Origin: Streptoverticillium olivoreticuli subsp. olivoreticuli
GTDB lineage: Bacteria > Actinomycetota > Actinomycetes > Streptomycetales > Streptomycetaceae
Reading direction: 5' to 3'
Length of the DNA stretch: 64,000 bases
NCBI RefSeq assembly: GCF_003391135.1
Contig: NZ_CP031455.1
Location: 2,232,001 to 2,296,000, forward strand
How positions within the stretch are numbered: the first letter of the stretch is position 1; the number at the start of each line of letters is the position of its first letter. Of this stretch, positions 20,468 to 29,638 are shown piece by piece. Below the pieces are notes generated by a model that saw only the letters and a list, made by a program, of their open reading frames with translations, was not told the DNA's origin and ran no database searches. A program made the position numbers and the translations under genes.

Positions 20468-22567
20468 TCAGGGTTCGTGACGGTCGGGCAGCTGACCCTC
20501 CGGCAGGAGGAATTCGCACCAGACGGACTTGCCCGTTCCGCGTGACTCCACGCCCCAGACGTCCGTGAGCCGGTCGACCAGCAGCAGGCCGCGTCCCGAC
20601 ACCCCCGACTCCCCCGGTTCCCGGCGCCTCGGCAGGGCGCTGGACTTGTCCTCGACGTCGACGCGCACCCGGCGCCCGGGGCCGGAGAGCATGCGGATGG
20701 TGACCACGGCGGCGCCGTCCGTGTGGAGCAGGGCGTTGGTGACCAACTCGTCGGCGACGAGTTCGATCTCGTCGGAGCGCTCCCGCGCGCCCCAGGACCG
20801 TACGGCCGCGCGGATCATGTGGCGGGCGGCCTGGAGCGCTTCGGGGTCGGCGGGGGCGATGTGCTGCTGGAGGCGGCTGCCGCTGCGGGTGGTGGCGCCG
20901 TGGCGGCGGAGCAGGAGGACGGCCATGTCGTCCTCGCCGACGCGTTCCTCGATGACGTCGCAGAGGCGGTCGGCGAGTTCATGGAGGTCGTAGGGGCCGT
21001 CGCGGACGATGTCGGAGAGCAGCTGCATGCCTTCGTCGAGGTCGGAGCCGGGCTGTTCGACGAGGCCGTCGGTGAAGAGCAACAGGGTCTCGCCGGGGTC
21101 GAGTTCGACGGTCGTCACGGGGTAGTCGAGGCGGCCGAACTCGGCGGAGAGGCCGAGCGGCAGCCCGCCGGCGACGGGCAGTCTGCGGCAGGTGCCGTCG
21201 TTGTGCCGCAGCAGGGGGTCGATGTGTCCGGCGCGGACGATCTGGACGAGGCCGGTGGAGAGGTCGGCCTCGGCGTAGGCGCAGGTGGCGAAGCGGTCGG
21301 TGTCGAGTTCGTGGAGGAAGGTGGAGGCGCGGGCCATGATGGTGGCGGGGGCGTGGCCCTCGGAGGCGTACGCGCGCAGGACGATCCGCAGCTGGCCCAT
21401 GACGGCGGCGGCGTGGGTGTCGTGGCCCTGGACGTCGCCGATGACGGCGCCGACCCGGCCGCCGGGGAGGGGGACGGCGTCGTACCAGTCGCCGCCGATG
21501 TCCCGGCCCATCCGGGCGGAGCGGTAGCGCACGGCGATCTGCGCGCCGGGGATGTCGGGGATGCGCCGGGGCAGCATGGACTGCTGGAGGCCCTCGGCGA
21601 GGTCGTGCTCCTGGTCGTAGAGCATGGCGCGGGCCAGGCTCTGGGCGAGGCTGCTGCCGAGGGCGATGAAGAGGTTGCGTTCCTGGCGGGTGAAGCCGCG
21701 TCCCTCGCGGTAGAGGAGGCCGAGGGCGCCGATGGGGCGGCCCTGGGCGATCAGGGGGAGGTAGGCGGCGGAGGAGATGCCGATGTCCTCGATCTTGTCC
21801 CAGAGCCAGGGGTAGGAGCCGGCGAACTCCTCGGGGGATTCGATGAAGCGGGGGGCGAGGGTGCGGATGACCTCGCTCATGGGGAAGTTGTCGTCGATGC
21901 GGGTGTAGCGGGTGCCGGGGATGTAGTGCTCCTCGGGCCCTTCGGCGACCATGTGGATGCGGCCGGACTCCAGCAGGCCGAGGACGAGGAGGTCGGCGCC
22001 GAGGTGCCGCACGGCGCGGGAGTCCTTGAAGAAGTCGATGACGTCCTGGACGGTCCTGGCGTGCGCGAGGGCGGCGGTGGTGGTCTCGACGACGGTGGTC
22101 TGGTGGCGGTGTTCCTCGTGCGGCTCGCGGGGTTCGCCCGCGTGCCGGAGTTCCTCGTCGGCGTCGCGCACGATCCCGATGATGCGGTTGGGGCGGCCCT
22201 CGCCGTTGCGCAGGATGCGGCCCTGAGCGTAGGTCCAGTGCAGGGCGCCGTCGTCGTCGCGTACGCGGCAGTAGGTGCCGAAGCTCTCGCTGCCGTCCTT
22301 CATGGCGCGGGCGACGAGGCCGTCGAGCCGGGCGGCGTCGTTCCTGGGCAGGCGGCCGGCGAGGTCGGCGAGCCGGCCGGCGAAGTCCTCCGGGTCGACG
22401 TGGAGGAGGTCCAGGGCCACGGTGTCGAGGTGCAGCCGGCTGCTGTCGAGGTCCCAGTCGAAGCTGCCGAGGCGGTTGAGGGCAAGGCTCACTTCCGGGC
22501 GAGCGGGCCATTCGTCCGGTACCGAAGCGTCCGGGACGGCGGCAGGCGACGCTCCCCGATCAACCAT
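20468..22567 (-). CDS. PAS/GAF/PP2C (SpoIIE) phosphatase with anti-sigma-type ATPase domain
   Basis: A 699-residue cytosolic signalling protein. In order: PAS sensor (about 30-150), GAF domain (about 165-320), SpoIIE/PP2C serine phosphatase (about 340-555, with GGDWYD and GDVQGHD metal-site motifs) and a C-terminal HATPase_c domain like RsbW (N-box ELVADELVTNALLH, G-box RGLLLVDRL). Such proteins dephosphorylate anti-anti-sigma factors, while the kinase domain can phosphorylate or bind partners; no sigma or anti-sigma gene is next to it. No Shine-Dalgarno site precedes ATG; CAGAGT lies 6 nt upstream, so it may be leaderless. Confidence 0.92.
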   Translation of the reverse strand: MVDRGASPAAVPDASVPDEWPARPEVSLALNRLGSFDWDLDSSRLHLDTVALDLLHVDPEDFAGRLADLAGRLPRNDAARLDGLVARAMKDGSESFGTYCRVRDDDGALHWTYAQGRILRNGEGRPNRIIGIVRDADEELRHAGEPREPHEEHRHQTTVVETTTAALAHARTVQDVIDFFKDSRAVRHLGADLLVLGLLESGRIHMVAEGPEEHYIPGTRYTRIDDNFPMSEVIRTLAPRFIESPEEFAGSYPWLWDKIEDIGISSAAYLPLIAQGRPIGALGLLYREGRGFTRQERNLFIALGSSLAQSLARAMLYDQEHDLAEGLQQSMLPRRIPDIPGAQIAVRYRSARMGRDIGGDWYDAVPLPGGRVGAVIGDVQGHDTHAAAVMGQLRIVLRAYASEGHAPATIMARASTFLHELDTDRFATCAYAEADLSTGLVQIVRAGHIDPLLRHNDGTCRRLPVAGGLPLGLSAEFGRLDYPVTTVELDPGETLLLFTDGLVEQPGSDLDEGMQLLSDIVRDGPYDLHELADRLCDVIEERVGEDDMAVLLLRRHGATTRSGSRLQQHIAPADPEALQAARHMIRAAVRSWGARERSDEIELVADELVTNALLHTDGAAVVTIRMLSGPGRRVRVDVEDKSSALPRRREPGESGVSGRGLLLVDRLTDVWGVESRGTGKSVWCEFLLPEGQLPDRHEP

Positions 22568-22635
22568 AGGGCTACTCTGACACCTTTTGCCTGTTTCTTC
22601 GATGCGACTGTGCGCTTCGGTGGTACGGATACGCC

Positions 22636-24063
22636 ATGGAGTGGTTCACGGGGTCCGGGTACTGGCTGAGCAGGCTGGTGCTCCAGCGGGCGCTCGCCGC
22701 GGTCTACCTGGTCGCCTTCCTGGCGGCACTCCTCCAGTTCCGCGCGCTCATCGGCGAGCGGGGCATGCTGCCCGTGCCGCGCTTCACCGGGAGGGTGCCC
22801 TTCCGGCGCTCGCCCGGCGTCTTCCACCTCCACTACTCGGACCGTTTCTTCGCCGGGTGGGCGTCGGCGGGCGCGCTGCTCTCGGCGGCGGTGGTGGCGG
22901 GCGGTGCGGACGCGGTGCCGCTGTGGGCGTCGATGCTGATGTGGACGGCGCTGTGGGTGATGTACCTGTCCATCGTCAACGTGGGCCAGACCTGGTACGG
23001 CTTCGGGTGGGAGTCCCTGCTGCTGGAGGCGGGGTTCCTGGCGGTCTTCCTCGGCAACGCGCGGACCGACCCGCCCATTCTCGTGCTGTGGCTGCTGCGC
23101 TGGCTGCTGTTCCGCGTCGAGTTCGGCGCCGGGCTGATCAAGATGCGCGGGGACAGCTGCTGGCGGGATCTGACGTGCCTGTACTACCACCACGAGACCC
23201 AGCCGATGCCGGGCCCGCTGAGCTGGTACTTCCACCGGCTGCCGCGCCCGCTGCACCGCGTCGAGACCGCCGCCAACCACGTGGCCCAGCTCGTCGTCCC
23301 ACTCGGCCTCTTCGCCCCGCAGCCCGTCGCGAGCCTCGCCGCGGGCGTGATCATCTGCACCCAGCTCTGGCTGGTCACCTCCGGCAACTTCGCCTGGCTC
23401 AACTGGCTGACGATCGTGCTGGCCTTCTCCGCGGTCGACGGCACGGCCCTGGCCGGTCTCCTCCGGCTCCCCCGGCACGTCCCCCTCGCCGGGCCCCCGC
23501 TCTGGTTCGAGGTCCTGGTCCTCGCCGCGACGGCGCTGGTGGCGGTGCTGAGCTGGTGGCCGGCCCGCAACATGCTCTCGCACCACCAGCGGATGAACAT
23601 GTCCTTCAACGCGTTGCACCTGGTCAACACCTACGGCGCGTTCGGCAGCATCAACCGCCGCCGCCACGAGGTCGTCGTCGAGGGCACCGACGAGGAGCGG
23701 CTCACCCGGGAGACGGTCTGGCGGGAGTACGGCTTCAAGGGGAAGCCCGGCGATCCCCGGCGGCTGCCGCGCCAGTTCGCGCCGTACCACCTGCGGCTCG
23801 ACTGGATGATGTGGTTCGCCGGGATCTCCCCCGCGTACGCCGAGCCGTGGTTCGGCCCGTTCGTGGAACGCCTGCTGCTGGGCGACCCCGCCACGCTGCG
23901 GCTGCTGCGGCACAACCCCTTCCCCGACGCCCCGCCCACCCACGTCCGGGCCCGGGTCTACCTCTACCGCTTCACCACCCGGCGGGAACGGCGGGAGACC
24001 GGCGCCTGGTGGCACCGGACGCTCGAACACGAATTCCTGCCGCCGGTGGCGCTCCGCCGCTGA
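22636..24063 (+). CDS. Lipase maturation factor family membrane protein
   Basis: A 475-residue polytopic membrane protein with about seven hydrophobic segments in its first 310 residues and a soluble C-terminal domain. Hallmarks of the lipase maturation factor (LMF1) family are visible: the QTWYGFGWESLLLEAGF block (about 120), RVEFGAGLIKMRGDSCW (about 165), YYHHETQPMP (about 185) and a PWFG-containing C-terminal region. In animals LMF1 folds lipases in the ER; the bacterial role is unknown but presumably concerns membrane or secreted proteins. It diverges from the SpoIIE phosphatase gene and ends 4 nt from the convergent monooxygenase gene. Confidence 0.85.
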   Translation: MEWFTGSGYWLSRLVLQRALAAVYLVAFLAALLQFRALIGERGMLPVPRFTGRVPFRRSPGVFHLHYSDRFFAGWASAGALLSAAVVAGGADAVPLWASMLMWTALWVMYLSIVNVGQTWYGFGWESLLLEAGFLAVFLGNARTDPPILVLWLLRWLLFRVEFGAGLIKMRGDSCWRDLTCLYYHHETQPMPGPLSWYFHRLPRPLHRVETAANHVAQLVVPLGLFAPQPVASLAAGVIICTQLWLVTSGNFAWLNWLTIVLAFSAVDGTALAGLLRLPRHVPLAGPPLWFEVLVLAATALVAVLSWWPARNMLSHHQRMNMSFNALHLVNTYGAFGSINRRRHEVVVEGTDEERLTRETVWREYGFKGKPGDPRRLPRQFAPYHLRLDWMMWFAGISPAYAEPWFGPFVERLLLGDPATLRLLRHNPFPDAPPTHVRARVYLYRFTTRRERRETGAWWHRTLEHEFLPPVALRR

Positions 24064-24067
24064 CCCC

Positions 24068-25489
24068 TCAACGCGGCCCCAGCCCGCACAGCGCCAGCTC
24101 CGCCGCGGTGATCGACGGCCCCCGCTGCGCCCGGCGGCCGGGCCCACGCGCCACACCGAGCGCCACCGACGGCCTGACCAGGTGCGTCATGGGCGCGGAC
24201 AGCGTCATGACGTCCATCAGCGCCCGCAGCACCAGAGGATCACCGGTCGCCGCCCACATCATGCGCTGGAAATAGCCCTGCAGCAGCCGGGCCGCCGCGG
24301 GCGGCCTCTTGCCGATCGCGCCGGGGTAGTTGATGTCCTCCCCGGTGGCCAGGTCCCAGGCGCCGCCCGTCACCCGGGCCACCGACCGCTGCACTCCCCG
24401 GGCCAGGCCGGGTGAGTCCACGCCCCCTTCCCGCAGGGCGTCGCGGAGCGCGGCGGCGCTCTGGGCGGCCACGGACATGCCCTGCCCGTAGACCGGGTTG
24501 TAGGTGGCGACGGCGTCCCCCAGCGCGACGAAGCCCTCGGGCCACGAGGGGAGGCGCTCGAAGAAGCGGCGCCGGTTGACGGTGCTGCGGGTGACGTGGA
24601 CGTCCGTGAGCGGCTCGGCCCGGTCGATCAGGTCGGCGACGAGCGGGTCGCGCAGGGCGCGGGTGAAGGGCTCGAACTCCTCGGCGCTGCGCGAGGGTTC
24701 ACCGCCGCGCGTGCCGGAGACGGTGACCAGCCAGCGGCCGCCCTCGATGGGCAGCATCGTGGCGCCCTGGCCGGGCCGCCGCGAGCGGGGGGTGGGCTGG
24801 ACGCTCACCACGGGGAAGCGCTCGGTACCCGGAGGCGCCCGGAAGACCCGGGTGGCATAGACCAGACCGGAGTCGACGGTCTCCTCGTGGACGACCGGGA
24901 GCCCGAGGTCCGTCAGCCGGTGCGCGGCCTGGGAACCCCGGCCCGAGGCGTCGACGACCAGGTCGGCGCCGAGCTCCTCCGCGGCGTGCGCCCCGTCCTC
25001 GCGGATCCGCACGCCCGTGACCCGGCCGGTGTCGCCCAGCAGCGCCAGCGCCTCCGTACCGTCGCGCAGGACGACGCCGGGCAGGGCCAGCACCTGCTCG
25101 CGGACCACCAGGTCCAGCAGGTCACGGGTGCAGGACAGGAGGAACTGCGTCCCCGGCAGGCGCGGGAACCAGCCCTGCGGTCCCATCACCACCAGGCCCG
25201 CCGTCAGCGCTATCCGCCGGGCGCCCGCGTGCAGCCACCGCTCCAGCGTGCCGGGCAGCAGCGCGTCGACGGCCCGCGCGCCGCCGGACATCAGCAGGTG
25301 GGCGTGGCGGGCCTGCGGCAGCCCCTTGCGCGGCCGGGCGCCGTCGGGCATCCGGTCGCGGTCGACGATCACGACCTCCTCGACGTGGTGGGCGAGGACG
25401 GACGCGGCCAGCATCCCGGCCATGCCCGCGCCGAGGACCACCGCGCGGCTGCCGTGGCGGGTGGCACTGCTGTTGTGGGGGGCGCTCAT
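24068..25489 (-). CDS. FAD-dependent monooxygenase / epoxidase-like protein
   Basis: A 473-residue flavoprotein with an N-terminal Rossmann motif (VVLGAGMAGMLAA, about 16-28) and the distal flavin motif GDAVATYNPVYGQGMSVAA (about 340). That second motif is of the type found in squalene-epoxidase-like enzymes and polyether epoxidases, as well as in uncharacterised actinobacterial monooxygenases. The substrate cannot be told. A strong AGGGGAGGG ribosome site precedes the ATG. It lies 13 kb from the PKS behind core genes, so a link to the polyketide is not assumed. Confidence 0.8.
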   Translation of the reverse strand: MSAPHNSSATRHGSRAVVLGAGMAGMLAASVLAHHVEEVVIVDRDRMPDGARPRKGLPQARHAHLLMSGGARAVDALLPGTLERWLHAGARRIALTAGLVVMGPQGWFPRLPGTQFLLSCTRDLLDLVVREQVLALPGVVLRDGTEALALLGDTGRVTGVRIREDGAHAAEELGADLVVDASGRGSQAAHRLTDLGLPVVHEETVDSGLVYATRVFRAPPGTERFPVVSVQPTPRSRRPGQGATMLPIEGGRWLVTVSGTRGGEPSRSAEEFEPFTRALRDPLVADLIDRAEPLTDVHVTRSTVNRRRFFERLPSWPEGFVALGDAVATYNPVYGQGMSVAAQSAAALRDALREGGVDSPGLARGVQRSVARVTGGAWDLATGEDINYPGAIGKRPPAAARLLQGYFQRMMWAATGDPLVLRALMDVMTLSAPMTHLVRPSVALGVARGPGRRAQRGPSITAAELALCGLGPR

Positions 25490-25609
25490 GCCGGAACCCT
25501 CCCCTGGCGGAGCGGCCGTTACTCACGGGCCCACCCGCGGGTGCGCGGCGCACCGCGATCCCGCACCGTGGGGAGCGGGGGCGGCCGACGAGTCGAGGCG
25601 GTGGGAGTC

Positions 25610-26626
25610 ATGGACCCGGTGGAGGCCCTGGAGCGGATCGCGTTCCTGCTGGAGCGCGCGCAGGCCCCCACGTACCGGGTGAAGGCGTTCCGTACGGCCT
25701 CCGAGGTGATCGGCGCGCTGCCCGCGGACGAGGTGCGGCGGCGGGCGGAGAACGGCTCTCTGACCGAGAAGAAGGGCATCGGGCCCAAGACCGCCGCCGT
25801 GGTGGCCGAGGCGCTGGGCGGTACCGTCCCCGGCTATCTGGCGCGGCTGGAGGAAGAGTCCTCCGGGCCGCTCGCCGAGGGCGGCGAGACGCTGCGGGCG
25901 CGGCTGCGGGGCGACTGCCACCTGCACTCGGACTGGTCGGACGGCGGCAGCCCGGTCGAGACGATGGCCCGCACGGCGCGGGCGCTCGGGCACGAGTGGG
26001 CCGTGCTGAGCGACCACTCCCCCCGGCTGACGATCGCCCGCGGGCTGTCGCCCGACCGCCTCCGCGCCCAGCTGGGCGTCGTGGCCGAGGTCAATGAGCG
26101 GTTCGCCGCCGAGGGCGACGGGTTCCGGCTGCTCACGGGGATCGAATGCGACATCCTCGACGACGGATCGCTCGACCAGGAACCGGGGCTGCTGGAGGAG
26201 CTGGACGTGGTGGTCGCGTCCGTTCACTCCAAGCTGCGCATGGACGCCGACAGCATGACCCGCCGGCTGGTCGCGGCCGTCGCCAGTCCGCTCGTGGACG
26301 TCCTTGGCCACTGCACGGGACGGCTGCTCGGCAGCCGGCCGGAATCCGTGTTCGACGCAGCGATGGTCTTCGCCGCCTGCGCCCGCTTCGGCACGGCGGT
26401 GGAGATCAACAGCCGTCCGGAGCGGCTGGATCCGCCGCGCCGGCTCATCCGGCAGGCGCTCGACGCCGGCGTGCTGTTCTCGATCGACAGCGACGCGCAC
26501 GCGCCGGGGCAGCTGGACTGGCAGGCGTACGGGTGCGCACGGGCCGCGGAATGCGGGGTCCCGGCGGACCGGGTGATCACGACCTGGGCGGCCACGGAGC
26601 TCCTGGAGTGGGCGGGGTCGGGGTGA
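25610..26626 (+). CDS. PolX-like HhH-PHP protein without polymerase domain
   Basis: A 338-residue protein. Residues 1-75 resemble the N-terminal 8-kDa and helix-hairpin-helix part of family X DNA polymerases (LTEKKGIGPKTAAVV); residues 100-335 are a PHP phosphoesterase domain with metal ligands in DCHLHSDWS, LSDHSPR, SVHSKLR, LGHCTGR and SIDSDAHAPG. The nucleotidyltransferase palm of a complete PolX is missing. Bacterial PolX PHP domains have 3'-5' exonuclease or AP-site processing activity. Its place directly upstream of DNA ligase, polymerase and Ku genes suggests end trimming in non-homologous end joining. The start has GGGAG 2 nt upstream (tight) and a GTG alternative at 25601. Confidence 0.82.
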   Translation: MDPVEALERIAFLLERAQAPTYRVKAFRTASEVIGALPADEVRRRAENGSLTEKKGIGPKTAAVVAEALGGTVPGYLARLEEESSGPLAEGGETLRARLRGDCHLHSDWSDGGSPVETMARTARALGHEWAVLSDHSPRLTIARGLSPDRLRAQLGVVAEVNERFAAEGDGFRLLTGIECDILDDGSLDQEPGLLEELDVVVASVHSKLRMDADSMTRRLVAAVASPLVDVLGHCTGRLLGSRPESVFDAAMVFAACARFGTAVEINSRPERLDPPRRLIRQALDAGVLFSIDSDAHAPGQLDWQAYGCARAAECGVPADRVITTWAATELLEWAGSG

Positions 26627-26690
26627 GCGTGCGGCGGGCGCGGTCGGGCGCCGAGCTGCGTGCACGGCCGTTCCCCACGATCATCGAGAC

Positions 26691-27644
26691 ATGGGCGCCC
26701 CCATCCCCGCCATCCAGCCGATGCTCGCCACCGCCGCCCCGCTCCCCGCCGAGGGCGAGGACACCGAGTGGGCCTTCGAGGTCAAGTGGGACGGCGTACG
26801 GTGCGTGGTCGCCGCGCCCGGCGACGGGAGCCTGCGGCTGGTCACCCGGACCGGCAACGACGCGACCGTGACCTATCCCGAGCTGCGCGCGCTCGGCGAG
26901 CGGTTCCGGCGCCGGGCCGCGGTCCTCGACGGCGAGGTGGTGGTCCTGGGCGCCCAGGGGCAGCCGGACTTCGGGCTGCTGCAGCGCCGGATGGGCGTGC
27001 TCAACCCGCGCCGCGCGGCGCAGCTGGCGATGGAGTACCCCGTCCACCTGATGCTGTTCGACATCATGTTCCTCAACGGCCGGTCGCTGCTGGCCACCTC
27101 CTACCGCGAGCGCCGTACCGCCCTCGCCGCGCTGGGCCTCGGCGGGCCGCACTGCTCGGTGCCGGCCCACATGGAGGGACACGGGCGGCAGGCGTGGCAG
27201 GCCACCTTGAAGGCCGGGTACGAGGGCGTCGTCGCCAAGCGGCTGACGTCCGTCTACACCCCGGGCGTCCGCTCACCCGAATGGCGCAAGACCAAGCATG
27301 TGAACACCCTCGACGTGATCATCGGCGGCTGGGCGGAGGGCCGCGGCATGCTCACGGGGCTGCCCGGCGCCGTCATCGTCGGGCTGGCGGAACCGACCGG
27401 CCTGCGCTACGTCGGCTCCGTGGGCTCCGGCATGTCCGAGCGGGAACGGCGGGAACTCGCCCGCTATCTGGACGTGGTGGCGCGCCCCGACCCGCCCTTC
27501 GCGGGCCCGGTCGACATGCCGGCCGCGCACTGGGTCGAGCCCAAGCTCATCGCCGAGATCACGTTCTCCGGCTGGACGCCCGCGGGCCACCTGCGGCACC
27601 CCGTCTGGCACCGGCTGCGCCCGGACCTGACCCGCCTGGGATGA
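26691..27644 (+). CDS. ATP-dependent DNA ligase, LigD-type ligase domain
   Basis: A 317-residue stand-alone ATP-dependent ligase. The nucleotidyl lysine is Lys32 in motif I (KWDGVR), followed by LDGEVVV (motif III region), LFDIMFLNG, EGVVAKR (motif IV) and EWRKTKH (motif V); an OB-fold domain fills the C-terminus. It corresponds to the LIG module of LigD and should seal breaks bridged by Ku. It lies 64 bp after the HhH-PHP gene on the same strand and converges with the polymerase-domain gene 16 bp away. Confidence 0.93.
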   Translation: MGAPIPAIQPMLATAAPLPAEGEDTEWAFEVKWDGVRCVVAAPGDGSLRLVTRTGNDATVTYPELRALGERFRRRAAVLDGEVVVLGAQGQPDFGLLQRRMGVLNPRRAAQLAMEYPVHLMLFDIMFLNGRSLLATSYRERRTALAALGLGGPHCSVPAHMEGHGRQAWQATLKAGYEGVVAKRLTSVYTPGVRSPEWRKTKHVNTLDVIIGGWAEGRGMLTGLPGAVIVGLAEPTGLRYVGSVGSGMSERERRELARYLDVVARPDPPFAGPVDMPAAHWVEPKLIAEITFSGWTPAGHLRHPVWHRLRPDLTRLG

Positions 27645-27660
27645 CGGTCCGCAGGTCGGT

Positions 27661-28563
27661 TCAGGGCAGCGCGGCGCGCGTGGCGTCGCCGGTGAGCGGG
27701 GCCAGCAGGTCGCCGTAGTCGGCGACGCGGCCGAGGACCCGCTCGGGGGTGAAGACGAGCTCGTCCGGATCGCGGCAGGCCGCGACCTCGTCCCAGGTGA
27801 CCGGGGCGGCGACACCGGGCCGCTCGCGCAGCCGCACGGTGTAGGGGGCGGCGGTGGTCTTGGCGCTCGCGTTCTGCGACCAGTCGATGAGCACCTTGCC
27901 CCGGCGCTCCATGCGGGCCATGGAGACCACCACCAGCCCGGGGTGTTCGCCCATCATCCGGGCGGCGAGCTCCTTGGCGTAGGCGCAGACGGCACGTCCG
28001 GGCGCGGGGTGCAGCGGGGCGTAGAGGTGCAGCCCCTTCGAGCCGGAGACGACGGCGTGGGCGGTGAGCCCGTCGTCGTCGAGGAGCTGGCGCAGCCGCT
28101 GGGCGACGCGGCAGCAGACGACCAGGTCGGCGCCCGGCCCGGGGTCGAGGTCGAGGACGAGGCGGTCGTGCGCGTCGGGCCCGGCGGCGGACTTCCACTG
28201 GGGGACGTGGACCTCGTACGCCCCGAGGTTGGCCATGGCGATCAGGACGGCGGTGGAGTCGACGACGACCTGCTCGGTGACGCCTTCCCGGTGCTCCACC
28301 GGGACCAGGGGCACCCAGCCGGGCGCCCCTCCGGGCGGGTTCTTGGCGACCCAGGACTGGCCCTTCGGCCCCTCGGGCGCACGGACGAAGGAGGCGGGGC
28401 GGCCGGTGGTGTGGGGCACCAGCACGGTGGCGATCCGGGCGTAGTAGTGCAGCACCTGGGCCTTGGTGTGCCCGGAGGCGGGGAAGAGGACGCGGTCGAG
28501 GTGGGTGAGGGAGAGCCGGTGTCCCCCGACCTCCACCGTCTGCCTCTCCGAAGGTGCGGGCAT
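27661..28563 (-). CDS. LigD-type polymerase/primase domain protein
   Basis: A 300-residue archaeo-eukaryotic primase-fold enzyme equal to the POL domain of LigD. Catalytic carboxylates Asp138 and Asp140 (DLDPG) and Asp227 (IDWSQN) and the SGSKGLHLY nucleotide-binding motif are visible. Asp227 even falls at the same number as in the mycobacterial POL domain. It should add ribo- or deoxynucleotides during end joining. It diverges from the Ku gene with 32 bp between the start codons, so both probably share a promoter region. Confidence 0.93.
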   Translation of the reverse strand: MPAPSERQTVEVGGHRLSLTHLDRVLFPASGHTKAQVLHYYARIATVLVPHTTGRPASFVRAPEGPKGQSWVAKNPPGGAPGWVPLVPVEHREGVTEQVVVDSTAVLIAMANLGAYEVHVPQWKSAAGPDAHDRLVLDLDPGPGADLVVCCRVAQRLRQLLDDDGLTAHAVVSGSKGLHLYAPLHPAPGRAVCAYAKELAARMMGEHPGLVVVSMARMERRGKVLIDWSQNASAKTTAAPYTVRLRERPGVAAPVTWDEVAACRDPDELVFTPERVLGRVADYGDLLAPLTGDATRAALP

Positions 28564-28595
28564 AAGGTAGGAATTCCCCGTGGAGGGACAAAACT

Positions 28596-29606
28596 ATGCG
28601 AACCATGTGGAAGGGTGCAATCGGCTTCGGGCTGGTCTCGGTGCCCGTACGGCTCTACGCCGCGACCCAGGAGCACGGCATCAAGCTGCACCAGGTCCAC
28701 GACGCGGACGGCGGCCGGATCCATCTGAAGCGGGTCTGCGACGCGTGCGGCGAGCAGGTCGACTACGAGCACATCGCCAAGGGCTTCGAGGACGACGAGG
28801 GGCACACCGCCGTCGTCACCCAGGACGACCTGGCGGGGCTGCCGCTGCCCAGCAAGAAGCTCATCGACGTCCTGGCGTTCGTCGACTCCGCCCGGATCGA
28901 CCCGCTCCAGCTGGCGGGCTCCTACTACCTGGCGCCGGAGAGCGCCGCGGCGAACAAGCCGTACGTCCTGCTGCGGGAGACCCTCAAGCAGACCGACCGG
29001 GTCGCCGTGACCAAGATCGCGCTGCGCACCCGGGAGTCGCTGGCGCTGCTGCGGGTCCACGACGAGCTGCTGACCCTCCACACCATGTACTGGCCCGACG
29101 AGGTCCGCGACAGCGCGGGCCTGGCCCCGCCCGGCTCGGTGACCGTGCGGCCGCAGGAGCTGAAGATGGCCACGAGTCTGATGGACACGCTGTCCGAGGA
29201 CTTCGACCTCGACGCGCTGGAGGACGAGTACGAAGTCGCCCTGGGTGAACTCATCTCGGCCCATCTGTCCGACAGACCGGCGCCGTCCAGGAAGGACACG
29301 ACCCCGGCGCCCGACAATGTCATCGACCTGATGGCGGCTTTGCAGGCGTCCATCGACACGGCCGCCGGGAAAACCACGGCGGAATCCGGGAAAGGCCGGC
29401 CGACCGGGAAATCGACGCGGGCCCCGGCGAAGACGTCGAGCACGGAAAAGCGGACGGCCACCAGGAAAGCAGGGCCGTCGGCGGCCTCTCCCCGGGCCGG
29501 AAAGGCCACGGCGAAGAGTGCCGCCAAGAGCACCGCCTCCGGGAGCACTGCCGGTAAAGGAACGAAAAAGGCCGCCGCGAAGAAGACGGGTCGCCGCGCC
29601 TCCTGA
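28596..29606 (+). CDS. ku: Non-homologous end-joining protein Ku
   Basis: A 336-residue bacterial Ku. Residues 1 to about 250 form the Ku core (WKGAIGFGLVSVPVRLYAAT start, HQVHDADGGRI, YYLAPE, RVAVTKIALR blocks). From about residue 265 a Lys/Ala/Thr/Ser-rich low-complexity tail follows, ending in KKAAAKKTGRRAS. Such tails in actinobacterial Ku bind DNA and help recruit LigD. The start has a clear GGAGGGA site. With separate POL and LIG proteins nearby, this Ku must bring the activities together without the usual fused LigD. Confidence 0.95.
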   Translation: MRTMWKGAIGFGLVSVPVRLYAATQEHGIKLHQVHDADGGRIHLKRVCDACGEQVDYEHIAKGFEDDEGHTAVVTQDDLAGLPLPSKKLIDVLAFVDSARIDPLQLAGSYYLAPESAAANKPYVLLRETLKQTDRVAVTKIALRTRESLALLRVHDELLTLHTMYWPDEVRDSAGLAPPGSVTVRPQELKMATSLMDTLSEDFDLDALEDEYEVALGELISAHLSDRPAPSRKDTTPAPDNVIDLMAALQASIDTAAGKTTAESGKGRPTGKSTRAPAKTSSTEKRTATRKAGPSAASPRAGKATAKSAAKSTASGSTAGKGTKKAAAKKTGRRAS

Positions 29607-29638
29607 TCCGCTCCCCCACCGGGTTCAGATCGTCATGG

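Noticed and set aside
24068..25489. Polyether epoxidase belonging to the PKS cluster
   Set aside because: The distal flavin motif is compatible, but core genes (mut operon, SpoIIE, LMF) lie between and many actinobacterial monooxygenases share the motif; kept as a generic FAD monooxygenase.
24596..25609. Upstream extension of the PHP protein frame
   Set aside because: It is antisense to the FAD monooxygenase, and the extension has no homology; the real start has GGGAG and begins the HhH region.
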